Source: Onchocerca volvulus (Eukaryota > Nematoda > Chromadorea > Rhabditida > Onchocercidae). From it: a stretch of 64,000 bases of DNA. Both the position numbers and the translations under genes were made by a program. The notes below the pieces were generated by a model. The model made no database searches. It was not told the origin of the DNA and worked only from the letters and a program-made list of their open reading frames with translations. Location of the stretch: assembly GCA_000499405.2 (NCBI GenBank), contig HG738138.1, positions 4,514,368 to 4,578,367 of the forward strand. The letters run 5' to 3'. Numbering within the stretch: position 1 is the stretch's first letter; every line of letters begins with the position of its first letter. This document shows, one piece after another, positions 1 through 10,124 of the stretch.

Positions 1-865
1 GAGTGGGCAGAATTGCTACGGTAACTGATGATCTGATGCTTAATTGGATTCGATCTTATAACATTCAATTTATATATAAATTTACATTACAAAGTTTATG
101 AAGATAACAAAACTCAAGAGGATTAATTTAAACTTGAAAACAAAATGAAAGAAGAGACCAGAATTTAATGAAGGAAAGATAAACATGGGAACAATAAAGT
201 GTTCTTAGAATGGCATAGAGAAAGATCTTGAAAAAATTTACCAAGAAATCCGAAATAAATACAGAAATTCTGTGGGAATTTACATAAGTATTCACTCCCA
301 TCTTTTCATACGTGGCGAAAACTCGTATCCACACAATTTCGTACAATGATTATCAAAGAAAAAACTAGTATTTACGTATCTTCACCTATTCAATTGGTAT
401 ATCACTTCACGCAAAGAAAAAAAAAAAAAGAAAAAAAGAAAAGAGAAAAAGAAATAAAATCAAATACTAAAAAATTCAAGGTATTCACAGAATACAGAAT
501 ACTTATTTTCTCCGCTCATTTTTGGATATTAAGAAATACTTTGTGTCATTGAAAATACATTGCAGACATTTAGCATAAAATCTTGCTTTCGAAAATCGAA
601 AACAAATGACGGAAAAAAGTTTTAAAATCGTTACATTGTGATGACTACGAACGGATTTGAACATTAACATAATGAGACATTTGATTAATTTGGATGAAAG
701 CTCTTTTTTATTAAAATGTAATTTTTATCGATGCTTGTACCTTCAAAATATTTACAAGGCGATTTACAAAATTTTCAAGGACAAGACATCCAATATCTGG
801 TATAGAGAAAGAGTATTTCAAGAAATTCAACGATAAAGTGTTGAATTTCAAAATAATGAATTCTG
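1..865. other. Left-edge intergenic DNA
   Basis: No convincing gene is seen. The first seven codons on the + strand read EWAELLR and then TAA, which could be the 3' end of a gene lying left of the window, but this is too short to support. The rest is AT-rich with an A/G-rich tract near 418-455. A minus-strand open frame at 711-1049 overlaps the left arm of the inverted repeat described separately and is probably part of that repeat. Confidence 0.5.
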
Positions 866-1528
866 GTGTCAGACGATTAAACGATATCCATACTTGATCA
901 CAATTTGATTGGTTACTGCAGGAGAGACTAAAATTTGTTGCATGACTTTGCGCATCTAATACTTTGATCATTGTTACCACCATCATCGTTATCATATCCA
1001 ATGCAACAGTTTTCCAGGTAATTTGCTGTAAAAAATGAGATGGAAGCATTTGAAATATTTCAATTCATTTGAAGCTTATCACTTTTTAATTTTGTTAAAT
1101 GTACAGGAATGTCAGGAGGAAGAATTCATAACTGATTCTCTTGAGTGCGATAATCTAGTTTTCTCCGAAGTACAGTCTTTCATAACATCATGGACATTAT
1201 TGGTTAATTTTTGTTTGTATTCTCCATGATATTATAAAAGACTGTACTTTGAAGAAAAATGGATTATCGCACTGAACAGAATCACTTGTGAATTTTTCCT
1301 CCTAATATTCCTATATATTTGACGGAATTAAAAAGTGATAAGTTTCAAACGCGCATTTTTTTCAGCATGGAAAACTTGGAAAACTGTTGCACTGAATATG
1401 ATAACAATGGTGATGACAGTGAGTCAAAGCATTAGATGAACAAAGCCATGCAACAAGTGATAACCCCGCCTACAGTAACCAAACAAATTGTAATCAGTCA
1501 GATTGTAAGTCAATGGTTATCGTCTGTT
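866..1528. repeat. Foldback inverted repeat with about 300-bp arms
   Basis: The left arm (about 866-1194) aligns in reverse complement with the right arm (about 1223-1528) over nearly its whole length, separated by a 28-nt loop at 1195-1222. Easily checked landmarks are GTGCGATAAT, GTACAGTCTTT, CTTATCACTTTTTAATT and GCAACAGTTTTCCA, each present in both arms in opposite orientation. The arms differ by scattered substitutions and small indels, so this is an old palindrome and not an assembly echo of one sequence. Both arms encode a related peptide containing WKTVAL. The right arm runs directly into the LTR-like sequence at 1525, so the arms may be internal retroelement sequence duplicated head to head; that link is inference. 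Confidence 0.85.
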
Positions 1529-2049
1529 CAAAAAAGCACGGTAAACATGTTTGCCTCCACCAAAGTGATAAACGTGTTTCCCGCCAAAATGGTAATTATG
1601 TTTATCACCAAAAAGGCAAACATGTATTAAACATGTTCCACCAACACGGGATAAATATGTCTCCCACCGAAACGATAGACATATTTACCGCCAAAGACTC
1701 CGAATCAATAGAGGAACAAAGTGAAGTCGACCAATTATGAGGCGGCAAATTGGAGATCAGGAAAGAAGGACTTTCGGAAGGATATATTAGGATCGGATTT
1801 TGGAGAAGATTTATGACTGGCTAAAAATTTCCTTGTTACAACTTCTCCAGACACGACAGTTTCTACAACAATCAATCGACGATTTCTACACCAATCTACA
1901 TACCAACAATCTTTTGTACTCTCAGCAAAGGAAGAATAACCCTGTGATCAGTTACTGTGGATATACTTCAACCAATGTACTATCCAGAACGAAGAATTCT
2001 TCCACCTAACAAATAAACTCTTTCTTATCAACGATTCGTTTGTGCCACA
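1525..2049 (+). mobile_element. LTR-like sequence, copy 1 (BEL/Pao-type, inferred)
   Basis: This segment is matched in reverse complement by 2326-2896. Shared landmarks are TTCAAAAA plus GC at one end, the array of GTAAACATGTTT palindromes, GAAGTCGACCAAT, TTTCGGAAGGAT, AACAATCAATCG, CCTGTGATCA and the closing TTCGTTTGTGCCACA. The end CA and the possible start TG fit LTR ends. Its 3' third also resembles the sequence beside the BEL/Pao gag remnant near 47.85-47.95 kb (GAATAACC, TGTGATCA-like, GGATATTCT), which is why BEL/Pao is inferred. No direct-repeat target site was established. Confidence 0.6.
1541..1692. promoter_or_regulatory. Array of six GTAAACATGTTTACC-like palindromes in LTR copy 1
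   Basis: Six degenerate units start at 1541, 1567, 1591, 1615, 1648 and 1674, a spacing of 24-26 bp with one of 33 bp. Each has the form (G)GTAAACATGTTTACC followed by a CC-rich and A-rich linker (CCGCCAAAAT-like). Several units place a forkhead core, GTAAACA or TGTTTAC, on one or both strands; that core is the known DAF-16/FOXO element. Binding by a forkhead factor is inference. The fourth unit is extended and contains two ACATGT cores. Confidence 0.6.
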
Positions 2050-2325
2050 AAAACCAATTTTCTCAACAGCAAGGCAAAAAACGATACTGATAGAATCCGG
2101 AGTTGCTGGCATCTTATTTCTCTTCTTTTAAATCTACTATTAAAAAATGAAAACTTAATAATCTACACTGAAAAGACAATTTATCAACTGATTGGGAAAA
2201 TTCTAATAATATGTGAAAAACTTTGAAGCAGAGGTCAACTTACTAGACATGAAATTGATGGACTTGACTCTGAACCATTCAATTAACAATGAGTGATAGC
2301 ACCAATTATTGGGGAAGTTGGATTT
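2050..2325. other. Spacer between the inverted LTR-like copies
   Basis: This short AT-rich stretch separates the two inverted LTR-like copies. Next to copy 2, the complement reads TTGGTGCTATCAC close to the LTR end, which resembles a TTGGTG-type primer-binding region, but no tRNA match could be tested. No coding signal is seen. Confidence 0.35.
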
Positions 2326-2896
2326 TGTGGCACAAACGAATCTTTGATGAGAAAGGGTTTTTATTGTTAGATGGAAGAGTGCTTCTTCATACATAAAACA
2401 AACAATTGTTAAAGAATATCCAAAATAATTGATCACAGGATTATTCCTCGTATGCTGACAATAGAGAAGATTGTCGTCCTAAACTGTTGATTGTTTTAGA
2501 ACCGCCGCCGTAGAAACCGTCGATTGATTGTTGTAGATCTGATGTGTTCTGGAGAACTTGCAGCCAAGAATGAATCTTCTCCAAATCCAGTTCTTATGCA
2601 TCCTTCCGAAACTCCTCCTTCTATATATACTTCCGAAATTTCTTTTGATCTCTAGTTGGTGCTGCATGATTGGTCGACTTCGACTTGCTTCTCTGTTGAT
2701 CGGAACATTTGGCGGTAAATATACCGATCATTTCGGCGCAAACATATTTATCCTTTGTTAGGGAAACAGTGTTCAATACATATTTAATACATGTTTCCAG
2801 TTTTGGTGGTAAACATAATTACCATTTTGGCGGTAAACATGTTTGTCCATTTGTTTACGGTTCTGGAGGTAAACATGTTTATCACGCTTTTTGAAC
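2326..2896 (-). mobile_element. LTR-like sequence, copy 2, inverted
   Basis: This is the reverse-complement counterpart of 1525-2049. The edge TGTGGCACA at 2326-2334 is the complement of the closing TGTGCCACA of copy 1, and the other edge near 2880-2896 carries GCTTTTTGAA. It is slightly longer than copy 1 and visibly diverged, so the pair does not look like a recent duplication. The two copies with the foldback to their left suggest nested or rearranged element ends, not an intact element; no protease, reverse transcriptase or integrase frame is seen nearby. Confidence 0.6.
2711..2885. promoter_or_regulatory. Matching palindrome array in LTR copy 2
   Basis: The same array is retained in the inverted copy, with units such as GGTAAACATGTTTATC, GGCGGTAAACATGTTTGTCC, GGTGGTAAACATAATTACC and GGCGGTAAATATACC. 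Unit centres are conserved between the two copies even though the linkers have diverged. That is what one expects if the palindromes themselves were under selection while the element was active. Confidence 0.55.
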
Positions 2897-4162
2897 TCTA
2901 TTACTCCTTCGTTATTATAATTTTCGGACTTTTCCGAACCAATGATGATCATGCACTATTAAACAATCAAATATCAACCGCCATTTTCTATATTCCGGAA
3001 TATTCTTTCTAACGATATTTATAGAGCAAAATCTGGTAGATAATGACTTGATTTTACTGCATTGTGGATCACAAAAGAAGTAACTTGATAGATATCAGCT
3101 TACTCAGGTAACAAAAATTTGTCAGTTTAGTACAGCAAAGTGTATACATCTAATACCATCTAAAACGCTTTCATACGCAATCAGTTACATCACTATTTCT
3201 CGCTAATCTCGAATTAAACTACTTACTTTCTTCTTGCTTCATAATTCACTGTATTGAATTTTATCTCATTTTATTCTTAGTTGAATCCATCATTGTTATC
3301 CTGCAAATGTTGCAATTTTTTGTTCTGATGGTTCAGTGCGATATCAAGGCTGTGATGCGCATATATGTGCACGACAAATACTTTATTCGAATATTGCAAT
3401 TTGTCCGATTAATATCAATGTTGAATGTTAGATTATTACTTTCTTTATGCGAAAAAGATCTGTTTCACAATTAAGTCTTCGATTACAACAGATATATTAT
3501 ACTGCGTGAGCAATATAGTCTCTGAGCTAAATTGCCTCTGAGTATCAACACTGATAAGCGTTTCTTTTAAAAACAAAGTAGTGAATTTGCAAATCATGGA
3601 GAAACAGTGCCCAATGAAGAATTGAAGAAGGAAATACTTTAATAACGCTCCGCTAGAAAAGTAGCAGTGTGCTGATGAACGACAGATCAATTAGCTCTGT
3701 TATTGAAGAAAAGCAAAACAATAGATGTACATGTGAAGTAAATGTGCTGTACAGATATGTGAAATTTAGGTGCTAACAATTCATGTGAAGAAAAATGAAG
3801 ATGTCGCACTGAGTCAGCATAATGAAAACTATTAAATTTGAACCGATTACTTTACTTAAGGTCAATGTCTGAGGATTTCCTACCTGCGTTATGAATTGTA
3901 ATTAAAGTTTTGATCATACCGCATGTCTAAATTGTACAAACGCAATCTAATCGGTATATGAGGAAGAAAAATGAAGTATGGGGATGTAGCATAGTTTCCT
4001 TTGCTATTATATACATCAAAGAGTATTGAGTTTTTTTTTATACCCATAGTGAAGAAAAGGAGGAATTCAACAACAATCCATAATTAAAATGAGGATTCTG
4101 TACAAACCAATCAATCTAGAAGATCTTCCAAACATTATTAAAATATTAATTATAACTAATAT
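2897..4162. other. Intergenic DNA without recognised gene
   Basis: AT-rich sequence. Short open frames on both strands (for example 3445-3690 on the minus strand) lack recognisable motifs and are poor candidates. No RNA gene or repeat was recognised. Confidence 0.5.
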
Positions 4163-4362
4163 TTAAATTTTGGCAATACAACTCTGCTCCATTGCTTTCC
4201 AAATATTTAGGGCTTTTTTAGCATTTCCAGATTGAATTGGTGAAATTTCTAAATCACGACGATATCTCCATGTCACTTGGTCCTCTTTTTCCTTATTCAC
4301 TCGTGTTTCTAGCTGCAATTTAAGCCAACCAAAACTGAAGTTCTCCTGGTTCTTCAAGCTGG
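4163..4362 (-). CDS. Possible alternative 3' exon of the kinase gene
   Basis: A minus-strand frame ending in TAA at 4163 encodes about 65 residues with coding-like composition, including WLKLQLETRVNKEKEDQVTW and NAKKALNIWKAMEQ. Splice acceptors are present at its left side (TAG before 4362, or CAG before 4358). It lies 230 bp beyond the kinase stop at 4596. Phase-1 donors exist close to that stop (CAT C|GTAGCA, GTT C|GTTTCT), so splicing from the kinase exon into this one would replace the last few residues. The motif DQVxxxYxRD occurs both here and at the end of the kinase tail. It could instead be an unrelated relic exon. Confidence 0.35.
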
Positions 4363-4595
4363 CTATCTACAATGGTATTTAATTTGTGGCATTGCATTAA
4401 AAAATAACAATAAAACAAACTGATGTATCCTCATTACTAAGATAAATAAGCATTTTTTTTTTTCAGAATAAAGACACGAAATTGAGTGTACATACTGTAG
4501 TCAAAATGACTGATTATTCAAATTATGTATCTAACACCATTCAAACAATATGTATTTCAGAAATTCAAAAAATAACGAAAATCTTGTTTAAATCA

Positions 4596-7500
4596 TTAAA
4601 ACAGCAGAGAGAAACGAACCGAAATGCTACGATGAGATTGATCCCTTTGGTAGTTAAATAGGACTTGATCATCGACAGCTTTTCGGTCTCTATGTAGCTT
4701 TGGATTCGATCTCATTTTTTCTTTACTATCAGCTAAATTGATTTCTGATCTCCTTCTTACCAATACATTTTTCGAACAACTACTTTTTCGAGAAACTTTC
4801 CGTTCCACTGCATTGTGCGTTGGAATTCTAGAGCTGGGGAAAACCTCTATTGAATCTTGGACACTTATTACGGTATTCTGGATCGAGTGCAATGCTCCAT
4901 TTACCGAATTCGGCAATTTATTTTGCATTGAAGTTACAGTTTCTCCGTTCTTGAGATTAAAATTGATATTTTCTATTTCTGATTCGTGTTTATTTTGTAG
5001 TTTTTTCACTTTGGTTTCTCCGATACCTTTTTTCCGTCCTGAAATTCCTGTAGCTTTAGGAGATTTTTTGGAAGTGATGCATTTTAATATTTCGTCAGTA
5101 TGATCCTTCCCAGTATGCTTGCTCATAGTGGTTAAATCAGCTGATCGCGGCTGTAAAAGTGAGATCGATTTTTGTATTTCGCTTTTATTCTCTTGGATTG
5201 ATTTCATCTGCTTTGATTTGTGAGAGAAATGAGAGCTGCCAAGTGTTGCAACCAATTCCGTTGAAGTTGTATCTTTCTTTAGTTTTTCCGCGTCTTCTTT
5301 AACTTTTTTTTTACTTGAAAAATCTTGACGTTCAATCAGCTTTTCAGAATTCTTCGGCAAAACCAATTTTCGTGCAGCATCCTCAATTTCAGGATTCCTG
5401 TCAATACTCTCAACTTTATTTTTCCTTCGCTTAGGCACTTTTCGATTGTCTGCATTTCCCAGAACTTCTTTTTTTGCAGTACACCTTTCTTCTGAAAGGC
5501 GTGGCTCTGAAGATAAAGCTCTCTTTTCATTCACAGTTTCAATTTGTTTGTTTTGATTGCTTTCTGTAAATTTGGGCAATTTCAGTCTGGTGCTCAGTGA
5601 ATTCAATGGTAAATCATTTTGTGATTCGTTCAGCTTTACCCAACTTTTTGTTTTTCTACTTTTTATAATACTAGAATCATTCTGAGTCACCGTCTCCCGC
5701 TGCGATGCCAAAAAAGGCTGAATTTGCAGTGCCTCAACCGAAATAATATTTTTCGCTGGCTTTTCAATTCCTCCCACCAATTTCTGATTTTTCGTAAATT
5801 CCGTTACATCTTTCTGCAGCATCTTAGTTTCATTTCGCACATTGTTAATTTTCGCCATCGTTTTAGTATCAGTACTCCGATCTTCTATTTCTTGGTCAAT
5901 TATTTTGATGTCGCTTTCTTTCTTAGCATTTAATGCCGGAATCATTTCCATTTTTCTTTCTTTAAAGCTTTTTCCTTTCATCCCCGCCTTATCTTGTTTG
6001 GCATTACTTGCTGTTTGACCCAGGAAGTCTTTACTGCCTTCTTGCCTCGCAGCTACAATATCCTGTGCATCAACTTGCTTTCGATCTACAGAACCACGTC
6101 GATGAAGTTCAATTAAATTTTTCACCCGTTCCTTCTCTTCTTCTGGTGCTCGATAAAGCTTTACACAGTTGCCATCATTTTCATTAGTCGGTATTAATGA
6201 CGACTTCTTAGATGAAGATTTTTCCACGTCTCGAAACGTCCTTACTGGACGAGAAGGTCGACGCTCGAAACGCTTTCTCTCCTGTTCAGCTTTTTCAGTA
6301 AACATTGACAAAATAGCAGCTACAGAACTGCCTTTCTTATTGATTTCACTACGCTTGCTTACTGAACTGCTATGATTCGCAGATTCTTGCGCTGTTCGAC
6401 TATCAGAAGATGAAATGCGACATTTTTTTGGTCTTCCTTCTGTTTCTGCCCCATTCTTACTTGTCTGAGCCGATTCGGAAATCAGAGAACGTAGGTGAGC
6501 ATTTTCTGCAGCATGTACAGGTTTTGAAAATTCTGTGAAAGAAACAGCAGGCTTTGTTGTTTCCAGTGAGATGCATACTTCACATGTTACTGGAACAAAT
6601 TCCTTCGAATTTATTTCGCTGCATTCAGAAACTGTTTCAACGGGCTTTTTCATTTGCCCTGCTAATCCGTCGGATGCAATTTTTAGGTTCTTGGAAAGCT
6701 TTTCTGGCTTGCAAGATATTTCGTCTGATTTCTCATTATTTCTCTCTTTGTGTTTCTTTGCTCCCTTTTTCGTTCTTTCCTCACCACTTGGCTTCAATTT
6801 CTTCTTTCCCTCATCAACTACGCTTTGTTTTGGTTTTTTCTTCGGAATCTCGCTGCTTAACTTATTTTCCTGTAAATAATCTTTTCTTTGATCATTTGCT
6901 AAGGAACTGTTTCGAAATGTATTTTTATGAAGAAATGAAAGGTTTACCTCTTGATGCTTTATTGCAGTTATTGACTCCACTTTAGAAGTGTCAAAAACTT
7001 CTCTCGCTGCAGCAGAAATATCAGCCAGCATTTTTCTCGTTTTCTCAGCATCCAGTGCCCGATCCTCTGTTACAGAAACACTGGCTTCTGATTCCGAACA
7101 GCTTTCCATAATCTTCCCTATTGAGACAGGAAGATTGTCATATAATTCTGCGACAGCAGCAGGAGAAACTGTCCGTCTTCCGAAATTCATCAATGTTTGT
7201 CGTTTGAATCGAATCAAAAAAAGCAGCGCCCATGTTGCTTTCTGAAAACATTACAGCAGCAACAAATGGACTAATTGGAAATTTTGTGAGGATTGTCATA
7301 ATCAGTTATCTTTTATTCAAATTCCACTGTATAAAGTACTGATGAACGGCCAAAAAAAAAAAAAAAAAAAAATAAAAGAAAAAGGAATATCTGCTTGTAA
7401 TTTGTCTATTATTGAACAAAATGAAACTGCAAAATAAAATATATATTTCTTGAAGCTAAAGATGTAGATGCTTGATAGGAAATCTAAAGGAAGAATGATT

Positions 7501-10124
7501 ATACGTTCAATTCAAATAGTTTCTAGGATACCGGAAAGTTGACGGATACGATTTCCTTCCTCATGATAACAAAATTTTATCTTGGGTGAGAATGCAATGT
7601 TTCCAAATGACTGTTCCTTCATTATTATCTCTTAATATCAAATTTCTGCATAGTTCAGTAACAAATATCCCATATCAATCCTTTTTCGAGCAATAAAACA
7701 TCAAGCGAAAATAATAGTTGCTTACCCTAAAACGTTTATTTCGGAGATATGACTTCAATCCCTCTTTCGATAGCGGAGTACCACTGTTCGGTTGATTTAA
7801 TATCAGATCATTTGCCACTTTTGCTCGGTTATCAACGACCCATGGATGATTTAAGCAATCCTCCGGAAGCATCCTTTGCCTGTTGTTATACTTGAATATA
7901 AATAAACAACACTATAGATATTCTTCAAAGTAGAATTTAACAATGTTCCTAACTCCAAAAAAAGGCGAATAAACCAAAGCAAACTTCTGGTCCATTATAA
8001 GAAGTTTGGATATGAAGTCCTTGGCAGCATCAGAAATGCTTTCGAATGCTTCATCGTCGAACTCCCATTCTCCTTTTTCAACAGCTACATAAGTATCACC
8101 TAGCGTTTCACCCAAAAATGGTGAGATGCCTGATAACCTACAATACTTTTATTTGATATCAGTTAAGAAAACTAAATTCTAAATCTCTTGGATGCGAAAA
8201 ATATAAAATGCTCTGATGTTGCATTACTCAATAAAAATGGAAAAAAGTATAATCATGAAAATTTCAGCACTCCAACTCATATGTCAAAAATATTTCAGTC
8301 TAACAGAATATAAGTGATGACGCCAATACTCCACATATCGGTATAGAAATCGATAGGTTCAAATTTGATCACTTCCGGAGCGACGAATTCCGGAGTGCCG
8401 GCCATAAATAATAAATTCGATGAACCGTCATAAAACTGTGCAAGTCCGAAGTCAATCAATTTTATACGATTACCCGTTTGTGAAACACACATGATATTTT
8501 CCGGCTACAATTATTATTTATGCTAACAAGTATGAGATATCAAGTATTTAACAAGTACAGTAAATATAAATATTCTTTATTTGTAGTATTTATCATGACC
8601 GATAACTAAATCTGAATATGGAATTTGCATCATACGGAATGTCACAGTAATGTCAAGTCCAATATGCTACAGACTTTTAATGATACATTTGTTTTAAGAT
8701 GTTAGATCTTTTGCTGAATGCTGTAGAATAAGTTAATTCTTTACTTAATCCTTGTAATTTTTTTAAATGGATACAAAAATAAATATATATACAAAAGTAT
8801 TGCAAAGGTACTCTCTGTCAGGAAAAAGAAAATAGTGCAATTTTACACATTCGATAGAGGACATAACCATATAAAGTGGCTCGAATAGCTATGCACAAAA
8901 TGTAAGGTGAAACCATTAGTTCCGCATAATATCACTTTTAATCAAATTGTAGTGGGCTTTTATCAATTAATAATATACAATTAACAGAAAGTAAAAAAAA
9001 AAACCAACCTTTAAATCGAGATGCACAATATTTTTGCTATGAACATAGCTAATTGCTTCACATATCTGACAAATAATCATTACAACGGCCAACTCTGTTA
9101 GAATATAATTCTCATCAACGACCCGATCAAATAGTTCACCACCATTTACTCTAAATCCAAATATCAAATTACTACAAATTATGAGAATGGAAAATGATGA
9201 GAACAGTAGCGAAAAGTTTACATTTCCATAATCAGTACAACATCGTTGTCTGGTGTCGCGAAAGCATCGTAGATCTGCGCTATTCTGGGATGTCTCAACT
9301 GCGTCATAATAGCTACCTAAATTATTTTATAAATCAATCGACAAGAAAAAATTTAGCACGTCTTTAAACTTAATTTACCACCGATCATCATTACACAAAC
9401 CTCCCGTTCCACTTTGTCACGATCCACATCACGTTTTATTTTAATACGTTTCGCTGCGAGTTCAAGTCCTGTTGCTTTTTCACGACATCGATATACTTTC
9501 CCGAACTTTCCCCTGAAGAAACATTAATAAAATATGATGGATGCAATATTTGTGACATTTCATTCGATCAAAAAAATTTCAAGATACAAAGAACAGATAC
9601 AAAAATGTCTTGATGCTTTGGTCTTCCAAGTTTTCCATGTATCCCAGCTTTTGCTCACGGTTGCACAATTTATTAGTTCAGCATTTCAATAACCTGCAAT
9701 TCTAATGTCAAAATATATTGAAAAATATTAACTCTCCTAGTTCGTCTATGCAGTCGTAATATTTTGAAAACTTCGCATCGGCTCGTATTCGAACAACATC
9801 TTTAATTTCAAATGGAAGTCGTTCATCGTCCACTGCAACAACATGAATCAGTTTGATAGATTTCATAAAACTTTCATGCTTTCCTCCAGTTTTATAGTAT
9901 AAGCTTCTATTTATGTCTCAAAGTTTGAAGTGGTTTGAGTTTGATACGAAGAATTATGTTCATAGTGCTACTTTTAGTTTTTCAAAAATAAAATAGTTAA
10001 TATTTGAATAAAATGGATGATAAAGTCTTCTTCTAAACTAACCTCCTCGATAGTCTGATTCGTCAACCAGTATACGACCTTCATCATTATTAGTACCAGG
10101 TGGCAGCGCTGTGAAAATGACCAT
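4596..10124 (-). CDS. Myosin-light-chain-kinase-type Ser/Thr kinase with long disordered tail
   Basis: Exons on the minus strand: 10124-10043, 9832-9733, 9512-9401, 9316-9222, 9150-9009, 8504-8305, 8137-7985, 7879-7726, 7241-4596; all phases agree, giving about 1,227 residues. The kinase domain is roughly residues 49-305: GEGKFGKVY loop, AAKRI lysine, HLDLKPENIM catalytic loop (the HLDLK form typical of MLCK, titin and DAPK kinases), DFG at about 195-197, GTPEFVAPE, and DMWSIGVITYI. MLCK-like sequence continues with FDDEAF, AAKDFISKLL and LSKEGLKSYLRNKRF. It then runs into KATWALLFLIRFKR, a basic amphipathic stretch at the autoinhibitory/calmodulin-binding position. The last exon adds about 880 residues of Lys/Ser/Glu-rich, apparently disordered sequence with no Ig or FN3 domain. 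The start is uncertain: ATTTTCACAG just after the chosen ATG could be a splice acceptor, so upstream exons may exist. A role in actomyosin regulation is inferred from family. Confidence 0.85.

Noticed and set aside
4738..7245. Several plus-strand frames opposite the kinase tail
   Set aside because: They are antisense shadows of the long minus-strand exon, Ser/Phe/Leu-rich as expected from the complement of Lys/Glu/Ser codons.
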